The notes: generated by a model not told the origin, from the letters alone. A stretch of 64,000 nt of DNA from Aurantimonas sp. 22II-16-19i (GCF_002088275.1 NZ_AQQS01000017.1:1-64000); one strand, 5' to 3'; counted from the stretch's first letter, positions 8,241 to 17,499 are shown. Program-made: numbers and translations.

Positions 8241-9944
8241 GTGTATTTTCTCGCGCTTGCCACGGACTTCGACGGGACGATCGCCCATGACGGGGTGGTT
8301 GCGGCGGAGACCTGCGCGGCCCTTGAGCAACTGAAGACGAGCGGGCGGCGACTGATCCTCGTGACCGGCCGCGAACTGCCGGAACTGCTGCGGATCTTTC
8401 CGCAGGCCGCCATGTTCGACCGTGTCGTCGCCGAAAACGGCGCGCTCCTCTTCGATCCCGAGACGGGACGCGAAACGCTGCTGTCCTCGCCGCCTCCCGA
8501 AAGCTTCGTGGCGCGGCTGCGGGCCAAGGCGGTCGGCCCGATCTCGGTGGGCCGCGGGATCGTCGCCAGCTGGGAGCCGCATCAGAACGCCGTTCTCGAT
8601 GCCATCCGCGAAGCGGGGCTGGAACTCCAGATCGTCTTCAACAAGGGCGCGATCATGATCCTGCCGCCGGGCGTCAACAAGGCTTCCGGCCTTGCGGCGG
8701 CGCTGCGCGATCTGGAACTCTCGCCGCACAACGTCGTGGCGGTGGGCGACGCGGAGAACGACCACGCGCTTCTGGCCGCCAGCGGCTGCGGGGCAGCCGT
8801 CGCCAATGCGGTCCCCGCCGTGAAGGAGATGGCCGATCTCCAGCTGTCGGGCGATCATGGCGCCGGCGTTGCCGAACTCGCCGGCCGGATGATCCGCGAG
8901 GATGCCGGGCTGGCGCCATTGCCGCGCCACGGCATTCGCATCGGCGTCGACAGGCAGGGCGCCGATGTCCTGCTGACGCCCTTCGGGGGCAACGTCCTGA
9001 TCGCCGGTGGTTCGGGCTGCGGCAAGTCGACCCTTGCGACCGCGCTGTCCGAGCGCATGGCGGAGAAGCGCTTCGAATTCTGCATCATCGACCCGGAAGG
9101 CGACTATGTGGATCTCGAGCATGCCGTCTTCATCGGCACGCTCCGCAGTCCGCCGCCGGCCGGTGAAGCCCTGAAGCTGCTTCGCGACGACGCGGTCAAT
9201 CTCGTCGTCAACACGCAGGCGCTCCACCGCCACGACAGGCGCCTGCTCGCGGCGGCGGTGCTTGTCCAGGTTGGCCGGCTCAGACAGCGGACAGGGCGCC
9301 CGCACTGGCTGTTGATCGACGAGGCGCACGAGGTTCTTCCGGCGAAAGACGAAGCGTCAGTCGGCTTCGCCGACGAGGGCGGGACGATCCTCGTGACTGC
9401 CTATCCGCACGCGGTCGCGGCCGACGCGCTGCGCCGGATCGCGGTCGTCGTCGCGATGGGCCGGGACGCGCATGAGACGCTCGCCTGCGTCGCCAAGGCG
9501 ACCGGCGCAGCGAGGCCGACCGGGATTCCCGTGCCGGGGCCGGGCGAGGTTCTCGTCTGGAGGGTCGCCTCGCCCGAACCGCCGCTCTGCGTGAAAATCA
9601 GTGAGCCGGCTCAGTTTCACCGCCGGCACCGGGGCAAATACGCCCTTGGCGACGTGGGCTCGTTTCGCAGCTTCTATTTTCGCGGTCCGGACAAGGCGAT
9701 GAACCTGCCGGCCCGGAACCTCTATCGCTTCATCGAGATTGCCGACGAGGTCGACGATCCGACCTTCGAACATCACCTGCGGGCGGGCGATTATGCCGCC
9801 TGGTTCCGGCACGTGATCCGGGACGAGGATCTCGCCGACGAGGCCGCCCGGATCGCGCGCGACACGTCGTTGCCACCCCAGGAGAGCCGCCGGCAAATCC
9901 GCAAGGCGGTGTGGCGGCGCTATGCGGCGCCGGCGGAAGGATGA
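8241..9944 (+). CDS. HAD-family phosphatase fused to a P-loop ATPase
   Basis: A 567-residue two-domain protein. Residues 1-220 are a HAD-IIB (Cof-like) phosphatase: nucleophile motif ATDFDGTIA at 8-16, VTGRE, and the C-terminal GDAENDHALL metal site. Residues 240-430 are a P-loop ATPase with Walker A GGSGCGKST (about 256-264), IIDPEGDY, and Walker B LLIDEAHEVL (about 357-366), a HerA/DUF87-like layout. A C-terminal tail of 130 residues is Arg-rich. I prefer the GTG at 8241 (AAGG upstream; HAD motif near the N-terminus) over the GTG at 8184. The stop overlaps the start of the cation ATPase (ATGA), so they are coupled. The substrate is unknown; sugar phosphates are usual for this HAD class. Confidence 0.8.
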   Translation: MYFLALATDFDGTIAHDGVVAAETCAALEQLKTSGRRLILVTGRELPELLRIFPQAAMFDRVVAENGALLFDPETGRETLLSSPPPESFVARLRAKAVGPISVGRGIVASWEPHQNAVLDAIREAGLELQIVFNKGAIMILPPGVNKASGLAAALRDLELSPHNVVAVGDAENDHALLAASGCGAAVANAVPAVKEMADLQLSGDHGAGVAELAGRMIREDAGLAPLPRHGIRIGVDRQGADVLLTPFGGNVLIAGGSGCGKSTLATALSERMAEKRFEFCIIDPEGDYVDLEHAVFIGTLRSPPPAGEALKLLRDDAVNLVVNTQALHRHDRRLLAAAVLVQVGRLRQRTGRPHWLLIDEAHEVLPAKDEASVGFADEGGTILVTAYPHAVAADALRRIAVVVAMGRDAHETLACVAKATGAARPTGIPVPGPGEVLVWRVASPEPPLCVKISEPAQFHRRHRGKYALGDVGSFRSFYFRGPDKAMNLPARNLYRFIEIADEVDDPTFEHHLRAGDYAAWFRHVIRDEDLADEAARIARDTSLPPQESRRQIRKAVWRRYAAPAEG

Positions 9945-12781
9945 GCGGCATGCACTGGCCCATGAAGTCACGTCCGAGCGAAGTCCCGAGAGAGGGGGTG
10001 GAACTCTCCGGCGGCGAGTTTGCCGGCGATCCGGCTTTGCGCGGGCGCTGGCACGAAATCTCCTGCGATGACGTCCTCTCGCGCCTCGGCGCGTCGCTGG
10101 AGGGGCTCTCTTCCGCGGAGGCCGAACGCCGACTGTCCACCCACGGTCTCAACGTGCTGCCGCAACCCTCGGGCCGCTCGCTTGCCGCGATCGTGCTCGG
10201 CCAGTTGAAGAGCCCGCTGATCTACCTGCTTCTGGCCGCGGCGGCGGTCTCGCTCGTCCTTGCCGAATATGACGACGCCGGTTTCATCTTTCTGGTCCTG
10301 ATCATCAACACGGTGGTCGGGGCGGCGCAGGAGTGGCGCGCCGAGGCCAATACGGCAGCGCTGCGCTCGGCGATCGCGACGCTCGCCCGCGTACTGCGGG
10401 ACGGCGTGGCTGGACGGGCGGATTCCAAGTTCCTGGTCCCCGGCGACGTCGTACTCCTCGAAAGCGGCGACCGGGTTCCTGCCGATCTGCGCATTCTCGA
10501 CGCCGCCGAGGCGCAGGCCGACGAATCCTCGCTGACCGGGGAATCGCGTCCTGTCGACAAGGCGGCAGGCGGAGCACTCGCGCCAGGGACACCGCTGGCC
10601 GACCGTCTGACCATGCTGTTCGCCGGCTCGACCGTGCAGCGCGGCCGGGTGAGGGCGCTGGTGGTGGCGACCGGCAGCGCGACGGAGTTGGGCGCGATCG
10701 CCGGGGCCCTGCAGGCGCCGCCCATGCCGCCGCCGCTGACCCAGCGCCTCGACCGGTTCACCCGCATGCTCGGGCTCGCCTCTCTCGCCGTCGTCGGAGC
10801 GGTCATCGCCTTGCAACTCGGCATCGGCGTCCCGGTGCGCGAGACCTTCTTCGTCGCCATCGCCCTTGCCGTTGCGGTGATCCCGGAGGGCCTGCCGGTG
10901 GCGGTGACCGTGGCTCTGTCGCTCGCCACCAGGCGCATGGCGCGGCGCAACGTCATCGTCCGGCACCTGCCGGCCGTCGAAGGCCTTGGCGCCTGCACGG
11001 TCGTCGCGACCGACAAGACCGGCACGCTGACGATGAACCAGCTGACCGCGAAGCGGCTGTGGCTGCCGGAGCATGGCTTCGTCGAGATCGACGGCGTCGG
11101 CTTCGAGGTCGGCGGCAGACTCCATCAGGATGGTGGAGGGCTGACGGATGGGGCGCAGGCAGCGGCTCGCGCCCTGGCTCGTTCGGCGGCACTCTGCAAC
11201 GACGCGGACTTCGACCCCGACGGCGGCCCGGAACGCCGCAGCGGCGACACGGTGGATCTCGCCTTCCTCGTCCTGGCGATCAAGGAGGGCCTCGATCCAG
11301 GCGCGCTCCGCAAGACGGCGCGGCGCCTCGCCGACCGGCCGTTTTCGGCCGAACGCAAATATGCCGCCAGCCTGAATGACCACGGCGATGAGAGGCTCAT
11401 GCATGTGAAGGGGGCGGCCGAGGTCATCGTGCCGCTCTGCCAGGCTGTCGATGGCGAGACGGTCCTGATGCTGGCCGAGGAGATGGCGAGCCGCGGCTAC
11501 CGCGTGCTCGCCGTCGCCGTCAAGCAAGTTGCGGCCGCGGGCGATCCCGCCGCGCACCAGGCGTTTGCCGGCGAGCTGACCGGCCTGACGCTGCTCGGCC
11601 TCGTCGGCTTCATCGATCCCCTACGGCCGGAGGCGAAAGCGGCGATCGCGGCCTGCCGCCGGGCCGGGGTGTCGGTCAAGATGATCACCGGCGATCACGC
11701 GGAGACGGCGCTGGCGATCGCACGAGAGCTCGCCATCGCGGAGCGGCCGGAAGAGGTGGTGACGGGGCCGGAAATCGTTGCGGGCGGCGAGGGGCTCGCC
11801 GGCCGGATCGCGGCGGCGAGCGTCTTTGCCAGGGTCGAGCCCGCCCACAAGGTCGAGATCGTCGAGGCACTGCAGCGCGCGGGCCATCTCGTCGCCATGA
11901 CCGGCGACGGGGTCAACGACGCGCCGGCGCTGCACCGCGCCGATCTCGGCGTCGCCATGGGCCGCGATGGCACCGATGCGGCGCGTGACGCAGCCGATCT
12001 CGTTCTGGCGGACGACAACTTCGCGTCCGTCGTCGCCGGAATCGAGGAGGGGCGAGCCGCCTATGCGAACATCCGCAAGGTCATCTACCTGACGATCTCG
12101 ACCGGTGCCGCGGAAGCCGTCATGTTCCTGCTGTCCCTGGTGATCGGTCTGCCTTTGCCGTTGACGGCGATCCAGCTCCTCTGGCTCAACCTCGTGACGA
12201 ATGGCGGCCAGGACGTCGCGCTGGCGGCGGAACGGGCGGAACCGGGCCTCCTCGACCGTCCGCCGCGTTCGCCGAGGGAACCGCTGTTCGACGCCCTGAT
12301 GATCCGCCAGACGCTGCTTTCAGCCGCCGTCATCGGCCTCGTCTCGACGGCCGCCTTCGCATGGATGATGGCTCAGGGCTGGAGCGAGTTCGAAGCCCGC
12401 AACACGCTGCTCTTCCTGATGGTGGCCTTCGAAAACGTCCATGTCTTCAATTGCCGGTCCGAAACCCGCTCGGCCTTCCGGATCAGGCTTTCGGCCAACT
12501 GGGCGCTGATCGCAGCGGTGGTCGGAGCCCAGGCGATCCACATCGGGGCGGCCTTCACGCCCGGCCTGAGGGATCTGCTCGGCCTCACGCCGCTGCCGCT
12601 CTCCGAATGGCTGCTGCTGATCCCCATCGCGCTGTCGGTCCTCGTCGTGATGGAGGCGGACAAGTGGCTGCGGTCGCGGCGAGCGGACAAGGCCCCGGAC
12701 CGTGTCCTGCCGGGCGCCGCGAACGGGCCGGCCGCCAATGGTCCGGCAGAGACCCGGCTGACGACGAGAGGGCTTCGATGA
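9941..12781 (+). CDS. P-type cation-transporting ATPase (P2, SERCA/PMR-like)
   Basis: About 946 residues. Features in order: N-terminal cation-ATPase domain (LSSAEAERRLSTHGLN), first membrane pair, actuator loop with SLTGES, the PEGLP motif in the fourth membrane helix that is typical of P2-type pumps, the phosphorylation site DKTGTLT (Asp358, codon 11012), ITGDHAETA, TGDGVNDAPAL hinge, and six C-terminal membrane helices. PEGL with no Cys-Pro-Cys rules out FixI-type copper pumps. Likely ions are calcium, manganese or protons/alkali cations. GGAAGG precedes the ATG at 9941, and the ATG at 9950 has better spacing and may be the real start. It is coupled upstream to the HAD/ATPase fusion and downstream to the AI-2E protein. 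Confidence 0.9.
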   Translation: MSGMHWPMKSRPSEVPREGVELSGGEFAGDPALRGRWHEISCDDVLSRLGASLEGLSSAEAERRLSTHGLNVLPQPSGRSLAAIVLGQLKSPLIYLLLAAAAVSLVLAEYDDAGFIFLVLIINTVVGAAQEWRAEANTAALRSAIATLARVLRDGVAGRADSKFLVPGDVVLLESGDRVPADLRILDAAEAQADESSLTGESRPVDKAAGGALAPGTPLADRLTMLFAGSTVQRGRVRALVVATGSATELGAIAGALQAPPMPPPLTQRLDRFTRMLGLASLAVVGAVIALQLGIGVPVRETFFVAIALAVAVIPEGLPVAVTVALSLATRRMARRNVIVRHLPAVEGLGACTVVATDKTGTLTMNQLTAKRLWLPEHGFVEIDGVGFEVGGRLHQDGGGLTDGAQAAARALARSAALCNDADFDPDGGPERRSGDTVDLAFLVLAIKEGLDPGALRKTARRLADRPFSAERKYAASLNDHGDERLMHVKGAAEVIVPLCQAVDGETVLMLAEEMASRGYRVLAVAVKQVAAAGDPAAHQAFAGELTGLTLLGLVGFIDPLRPEAKAAIAACRRAGVSVKMITGDHAETALAIARELAIAERPEEVVTGPEIVAGGEGLAGRIAAASVFARVEPAHKVEIVEALQRAGHLVAMTGDGVNDAPALHRADLGVAMGRDGTDAARDAADLVLADDNFASVVAGIEEGRAAYANIRKVIYLTISTGAAEAVMFLLSLVIGLPLPLTAIQLLWLNLVTNGGQDVALAAERAEPGLLDRPPRSPREPLFDALMIRQTLLSAAVIGLVSTAAFAWMMAQGWSEFEARNTLLFLMVAFENVHVFNCRSETRSAFRIRLSANWALIAAVVGAQAIHIGAAFTPGLRDLLGLTPLPLSEWLLLIPIALSVLVVMEADKWLRSRRADKAPDRVLPGAANGPAANGPAETRLTTRGLR

Positions 12782-13845
12782 TGCCGTTGTTCGATCGACG
12801 GACGCTGTCGTCGCTCGCCCTGATCGCGGCCGTGATCGCCGGCCTCTATCTCTGCTTCCTGATGGCGGCCCCGTTCCTGCCGGCGATCGTCTGGTCCTTC
12901 GTCCTGGCCTGCCTCATGCGGCCGCTGCATCGCAGGCTTTGCCAGGCCACCGGAAACGATGCCGTTTCGGCCGGCGTGACGGTCTCCCTCGTCGCGGCCC
13001 TGGTGGTCTTTCCCGGTCTGATGCTCGCGAGTGCGCTCCTGAGAGAGGCCGTCCGCAGCGCCGCGAATCTCGAGCCCATGATCGCCGCCAATCCCTGGTC
13101 CGCGATCCTCGATGCGCATCCCGTCGTCGCGGCCGCGGCGGACTGGATCGACCAACGGTTCGACATGCGGAGCATCCTCCAGTCCGTCGCCACCTGGCTG
13201 GGGCGCTCGAGCGCCACTCTCCTGCAGGGCTCGATCACCGGCTCGATGAACCTGCTTCTGACGTTCTATTTCCTGTTCTATCTGCTGCGCGACGAGACGC
13301 GGGCAGTGACGGCGCTGAAGGCGGCGCTTCCGCTGTCGCAGGGGGAATTCGCGCTCCTCGCCGAACGGGTGATCGCCACCGTTCGCGCCAGTGTCCTCGG
13401 AACGGCCTTCGTCGCGATGCTGCAGGGGGTTCTGGGTGGCCTGAGCTTCTGGTGGCTCGGTCTGCCCGCGCCGATCTTCTGGGGCGTCGTCATGGGATTT
13501 CTGGGCATCGTCCCGTTCCTGGGCGCCTTCGTCATCTGGGTTCCCGCGGCGGCCTATCTGGCACTCAGCGGCGATCTTCGCGCGGCGATGGTCCTCGCCT
13601 TATGGGGAACCCTGGTCGTCGGCCTGGTCGACAATCTCGTCTATCCGATCCTGGTCGGGCGACAGCTGATGATCCACAGCGCGGTGACATTCATCGCCGT
13701 GGTCGGCGGTCTGCTGGTCTTCGGGACGACGGGGTTGGTCCTCGGCCCGATCATCGTCGCGGCCCTGCTCGCGCTTCTGCAGACCTGGCGCCTGCGGGAG
13801 GAAGCCGCACGGCCTCGCGGCGGCCGGGCCGAGCTCGAAGCCTGA
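12778..13845 (+). CDS. AI-2E family (YdiK/PerM-like) membrane protein
   Basis: A 355-residue protein with about eight membrane helices: two at 12-45, one near 60-85, then the long periplasmic/amphipathic segment, and a C-terminal bundle containing GLPAPIFWGVVMGFLGIVPFLGAF and the DNLVYPILVG signature of the AI-2E exporter superfamily. Members are linked to quorum-signal export or Na+/H+ antiport; which applies cannot be told. The ATG at 12778 overlaps the stop of the P-type ATPase by four bases, the second such overlap in this run of three genes. A joint role in ion or pH homeostasis is a reasonable inference. Confidence 0.85.
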   Translation: MMPLFDRRTLSSLALIAAVIAGLYLCFLMAAPFLPAIVWSFVLACLMRPLHRRLCQATGNDAVSAGVTVSLVAALVVFPGLMLASALLREAVRSAANLEPMIAANPWSAILDAHPVVAAAADWIDQRFDMRSILQSVATWLGRSSATLLQGSITGSMNLLLTFYFLFYLLRDETRAVTALKAALPLSQGEFALLAERVIATVRASVLGTAFVAMLQGVLGGLSFWWLGLPAPIFWGVVMGFLGIVPFLGAFVIWVPAAAYLALSGDLRAAMVLALWGTLVVGLVDNLVYPILVGRQLMIHSAVTFIAVVGGLLVFGTTGLVLGPIIVAALLALLQTWRLREEAARPRGGRAELEA

Positions 13846-13898
13846 TTTGGACCAGCGCCACGAGGCGCTGCCGCCGTGCCCGCCGGAAGATGCGCGAC

Positions 13899-13912
13899 TT
13901 GATCTCGCGCAA
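13899..13912 (+). promoter_or_regulatory. possible FixK/Fnr box
   Basis: TTGATCTCGCGCAA matches 8 of 10 defined positions of TTGAT-N4-ATCAA. It is centred about 80 bp before the start of the host-attachment gene, which would suit a class II activator site with a transcript start near 13947. One such match can arise by chance. Confidence 0.35.
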
Positions 13913-13985
13913 TGCGGATCCAAGGGCGCTGTGGCGTCATGGGCGGGTGAGCGGCACGTGCATGTGCCGAAAGGAGCAATGGTTC

Positions 13986-14390
13986 ATGATCCTGCCCAAT
14001 GGCACCATCGTCGCAGTCGCAGATGGCGCGACGCTGAAACTCTTCCGCAACCGGGGCGCCGAGCCGCATGTCGACCTCGTCGCCTGCGACGACCCCGACA
14101 TCGTCGCCAAGAACCCCGGCTCTGGCGCGCGCCACCGGCACGGTTCCGCCAATCCGGATTCCGGCCGCGGTTCCGAGGACGGCTTTGCCGCTGCGGTCGC
14201 CGACCATCTGAACCATCTGGCGCTCGGCGGGAAGCTCGACCGGCTGTTTCTCATCGCCGATCCGCGGACGCTCGGCGAGATCAGGCGCCACATCCACCCG
14301 CAGCTCGCCGGCAGGATCGTCGGGGAATTGGCGAAGGATCTGACCGCCCATCCGGCGGGCGATATTGCCGAAGCCATCCACCGCGCCTGA
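13986..14390 (+). CDS. host attachment family protein
   Basis: A 134-residue soluble protein resembling the short 'host attachment' family found in alphaproteobacteria: N-terminal NGTIVAVADGATLKLFRN, a central variable loop, then LFLIADPRTLGEIRRHIHP and a C-terminal GELAKDLTAHPAGDI. The name comes from an Agrobacterium attachment screen; the biochemistry is not established, and the fold resembles release-factor-like domains. AAGGAG precedes the ATG at 13986 by 9 bases, which fixes the start. It is followed 38 bp later by a cytochrome c gene, probably co-transcribed. Confidence 0.8.
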   Translation: MILPNGTIVAVADGATLKLFRNRGAEPHVDLVACDDPDIVAKNPGSGARHRHGSANPDSGRGSEDGFAAAVADHLNHLALGGKLDRLFLIADPRTLGEIRRHIHPQLAGRIVGELAKDLTAHPAGDIAEAIHRA

Positions 14391-14428
14391 ACGGCTTACC
14401 GTCAGCCGAAGCCATCCGGGGGAACGCC

Positions 14429-14740
14429 ATGCAACGTCTCGCTGTCGTGCTGCTCTGCGTCCTGTTCGCGCCAGCCGCCGTTCATGCCCAAATGAAGGGA
14501 GACCCGGCGACCGGCCGGGTGATCGCCGAACGCTGGTGTTCGGCCTGCCACCTCGTCTCGCCGCGACAGACGTCGGCAAGTGCCGACGTCCTGACCTTCA
14601 TGGCCATTGCCGCAAAAACCGGAAGCGACCTGAAGTCGCTTGAAGCCTTCCTCGCTGATCCGCATCCGCTGATGGCCGATCCCGGCCTGACACGGCGCGA
14701 CATCGGCGATCTCGTCGCCTATATCGCCAGTCTGCGCTGA
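14429..14740 (+). CDS. small secreted c-type cytochrome
   Basis: A 103-residue precursor: signal peptide 1-20 (RLAVVLLCVLFAPAAVHA, cleavage after AHA), then one haem-binding motif WCSACH at 36-41 and a likely axial Met in HPLMADP near residue 82. The mature protein of about 80 residues is a monohaem class I cytochrome in the periplasm. GGGGGAA lies before the ATG. Lying in the fix-associated block and behind a possible FixK site, it may serve microaerobic electron transfer; its partner oxidase is not in the window. Confidence 0.88.
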   Translation: MQRLAVVLLCVLFAPAAVHAQMKGDPATGRVIAERWCSACHLVSPRQTSASADVLTFMAIAAKTGSDLKSLEAFLADPHPLMADPGLTRRDIGDLVAYIASLR

Positions 14741-14968
14741 CCGCGCTGCCCGGCGCCGGGATCGGACCGCGCCTCGCTGGCCGCCTCGAAGGAGATCGGG
14801 TCGCCTTGCGCGCCGACGCCGGGACGGCGATGTCCACCGCGCCTATGGCGCACAGGCTGGCAACGCTAAAGTGGCACGGAAGCTGTCGAGTCCACCGAAA
14901 GGCTGCATCATGCCAGGGCTACCGCTTCGCGGATGCCGACTGCAGGGAGCGCCTCATCCTGACGCCCT

Positions 14969-15787
14969 TCAGCTGCGCTTGTCCTTGTCCTTCAGCATCG
15001 ACCAGGTGTTCTGCTGGGCCAGCATCTGCTGCAGATAGGCGACGTTGGCCTTGGCCTGGTCCGGCGCCAGTTCGGCGCTGGCGATCTGCTTGGCTTCGTC
15101 GAAGCGTCCCTGGAGGCCGACGACGAGGGCGAGGTTCTGCTTGACCCGGCTGTCGACGCCGGGCTGTTTCGCCGCTTCCCGCAGATACTGTTCCGCCGAG
15201 GCGAGATCGTTGGTCAGGACGTAGGACATGCCGAGATTCGACAGGACCGTCGGCTCGTTCGGCTGGATGTCGAGAGCCTTGCGGTAGAGCGCGCGGGCCT
15301 GGGTGGAATCACCCATCTGGTCGAGGATCGCCGCCTCCGCCGAGAACAGCCGCCAGTCCGGCTGGTCCGGCGTCTGGGCCCGGCGCACCGTCTCCAGCGC
15401 CTTCGGCAGGTTGCCCGCGGCGGCCAGCGCCTTGCCATAGGCCGACAGGACGTCGCGGTCCCTCGGATGGGCGATCGCCACCTGCTGCATCACCGCCAGC
15501 GACTGGTCGTTGCGGCCGGCCATCTGGAGCACCGCCGCGTAGGAGAGGCCGGTGCCCTTGTCCTTGGGGTTCTGCTGATAGGCCGAGCCGTAGGATTCCA
15601 CGGCGCCGTGCAGCTGGGTGTTCGCCATCGCCGCGACGGTGCCGCCCGTGCGATCGGCGCGGCTGATCGAGCCCGTCGTCTCGCCGGAGACCGAGGCGCA
15701 GCCCTGGATCGCCAGAAGCGCCAGCGCTGCGGCGCAGACCGCCCCACGCTTGAGCGGCAGCGTCGCGGGAAGGCTACGAAGTGACAT
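14969..15787 (-). CDS. TPR-repeat lipoprotein (TadD-like)
   Basis: A 272-residue protein starting at ATG 15787. Residues 12-30 form a signal sequence ending in LLAIQGC, which fits a lipoprotein with Cys about residue 29. Tetratricopeptide repeats occupy roughly 60-240 (for example ARALYRKALDIQPNEPTVLSNLGMSYV and AEQYLREA). TPR lipoproteins of this type are annotated as TadD, an assembly factor of Flp pili, but no other tad genes are nearby, so the pilus role is uncertain. Two TTAACC motifs upstream (15870-15893) could bind CtrA, a known regulator of Flp pili in alphaproteobacteria. It is divergent from the aminopeptidase gene. Confidence 0.8.
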   Translation of the reverse strand: MSLRSLPATLPLKRGAVCAAALALLAIQGCASVSGETTGSISRADRTGGTVAAMANTQLHGAVESYGSAYQQNPKDKGTGLSYAAVLQMAGRNDQSLAVMQQVAIAHPRDRDVLSAYGKALAAAGNLPKALETVRRAQTPDQPDWRLFSAEAAILDQMGDSTQARALYRKALDIQPNEPTVLSNLGMSYVLTNDLASAEQYLREAAKQPGVDSRVKQNLALVVGLQGRFDEAKQIASAELAPDQAKANVAYLQQMLAQQNTWSMLKDKDKRS

Positions 15788-15869
15788 CGGACGGTCTCCA
15801 TCGGGCAGAGAAAGAAGGGGGGCGGACGCTCGCAGAGCCGAGGGCCGTTCTCGTCCATGACAGTATTTC

Positions 15870-15893
15870 GTTAACCCTAACGCTTGGTTAACC
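15870..15893. promoter_or_regulatory. CtrA-like sites upstream of the TPR lipoprotein gene
   Basis: On the - strand TTAACCAAGCGTTAGG nearly fits the CtrA consensus TTAA-N7-TTAAC, and a second TTAAC follows at once. The site is about 85 bp before the TPR lipoprotein start, within the 290-bp divergent region shared with the aminopeptidase gene. Confidence 0.4.
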
Positions 15894-16077
15894 GGCGGCC
15901 TCTGAGGGCTTGCCCGCGGCCATGGCGGCCGCGGCCCGGCGTTGGCGAGGCGCCGGAATCGGCATCGCAAGCGGCACCGGCCGGGCGGTGCAAGGAGTGG
16001 CCATCCGCCTCGCGGAGTATAAAAAGGGGGCAGTGCCCGAAACGGGCGAAGCCACGCGAATCACGGAGTTCCTCATC

Positions 16078-17499
16078 ATGCCGATCCTGCTGTCGTCCCG
16101 ACGGGCCGCAAACTCGCGCCCGGTTCGCGTCGTCCGTGCCGGGGCGACCGAGGGGCTTCCCGAACCCGTGAAGGCATGGGCCGCGGCCATGCGGTTTTCC
16201 GGCGAGGCGGGCCAGGTGCTGGTGGCACCGGGCGAGGGCGGCGCGACTGCGGCGGCGCTGCTCGGCCTCGGCAAGCCGGCAAGGGGCGCCGTGGGCGAGG
16301 CGGCCCTGCCGCTGCTGTTCGGGGCGCTCGCCGGCAAGCTGCCCGCCGGCAGCTGGCACATCGAGGCCGGTGAAGCCGGAGAGACCGGCGCGGCCGCCGG
16401 CGATCCGACGCTGCGGGCGCTGGCCATGCGTCTCGGCGGCTACCGCTTCTCGCGCTACAAGGCGGGCGCCGGCGGCAAGGAGGACGAGCCGGCCGAGGTC
16501 TTCGCCGGCGAGGGCGCCGACATCGCAGAAGCCGACCGCCTCGCCGAGGCGGTCTTCCTGACCCGCGATCTGATCAACACGCCGACCAACGATCTCGGCC
16601 CGGCCGAGCTGGAGGCCGCTGCCCGCAAGCTGGCGGCGGAGTTCTCCGCCGAAATCCGCGTGACCACCGGCGACGACCTCCTCGCCGCCAACTTTCCGAT
16701 GATCCACGCGGTCGGACGGGCGAGCGCCGATGCGCCGCGGCTGATCGACTTTTCCTGGGGGGCCGCCGACGCGCCGAAGGTCACGCTGGTCGGCAAGGGC
16801 GTCTGCTTCGACACCGGCGGCCTCGACATCAAGCCGTCCTCCTCGATGCTCCTGATGAAGAAGGACATGGGCGGTGCCGCCAACGTCCTCGGCCTTGCCC
16901 GCCTCGTCATGGCGAGCGGCCTTGCCGTCCGGCTGCGGGTGCTGATCCCGGCGGTGGAGAATTCGATCTCGGCATCCGCCTTCCGCCCCGGTGACGTCCT
17001 GACGAGCCGCAAGGGCAAGACGGTCGAGATCGGCAATACCGACGCCGAGGGGCGGCTGGTGCTGGCCGACGCCCTGTCGCTCGCCGACGAGGAGGCGCCG
17101 GAGATCCTGATCGACATGGCGACGCTGACCGGCGCGGCGCGGGTCGCCCTCGGGCCGGACGTGCCGCCGTTCTACACGGCCGACGCCGGCTTCGCGGCCA
17201 GCCTTGCCGAGACGTCGGTCGCGGTGGCAGATCCCGTCTGGCAGCTGCCGCTCTGGCAGCCCTATGCGGAAAACCTCGCCTCGAAGATCGCCGACATCAA
17301 CAACGTCACCAGCGACGGCTTCGCCGGCTCGATCACCGCGGCACTGTTCCTCGAGGGCTTCGTGGAACGGGCGCGGACATGGGCGCATTTCGACGTCTAT
17401 GGCTGGCGCCCCAAGGCCTCGCCCATCGGCCCCGTCGGCGGCGAGGCCCAGGCGATCCGGGCACTCTACGCCATTCTGAAGCAGCGTTTCGCAGGCTGA
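16078..17499 (+). CDS. M17-family leucyl aminopeptidase
   Basis: A 473-residue cytosolic metallopeptidase. The N-terminal 160 residues form the regulatory domain. The catalytic domain holds LVGKGVCFDTGGLDIKPS (metal-binding Lys and Asp), MKKDMGGAA, the M17 signature NTDAEGRL and DMATLTGAA. All metal ligands look present. It removes N-terminal residues from peptides in turnover. The start is ATG 16078 by comparison with the family; the open frame continues upstream to 15910 but is Arg/Ala-rich there. An NlpC/P60 gene follows 123 bp later in the same direction, a pairing I recall from rhizobial genomes. Confidence 0.92.
   Translation: MPILLSSRRAANSRPVRVVRAGATEGLPEPVKAWAAAMRFSGEAGQVLVAPGEGGATAAALLGLGKPARGAVGEAALPLLFGALAGKLPAGSWHIEAGEAGETGAAAGDPTLRALAMRLGGYRFSRYKAGAGGKEDEPAEVFAGEGADIAEADRLAEAVFLTRDLINTPTNDLGPAELEAAARKLAAEFSAEIRVTTGDDLLAANFPMIHAVGRASADAPRLIDFSWGAADAPKVTLVGKGVCFDTGGLDIKPSSSMLLMKKDMGGAANVLGLARLVMASGLAVRLRVLIPAVENSISASAFRPGDVLTSRKGKTVEIGNTDAEGRLVLADALSLADEEAPEILIDMATLTGAARVALGPDVPPFYTADAGFAASLAETSVAVADPVWQLPLWQPYAENLASKIADINNVTSDGFAGSITAALFLEGFVERARTWAHFDVYGWRPKASPIGPVGGEAQAIRALYAILKQRFAG

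Noticed and set aside
9908-12781. P-type ATPase as the copper pump FixI, given the nearby fixLJK
   Set aside because: It has the PEGL motif of P2-type pumps and lacks the Cys-Pro-Cys and N-terminal metal-binding Cys of copper pumps.
14871-14888. Sigma-54-like TGGCAC element
   Set aside because: The matching GC of the -12 element is missing (CTGTC in place of TTGC), and no gene follows in the right place.
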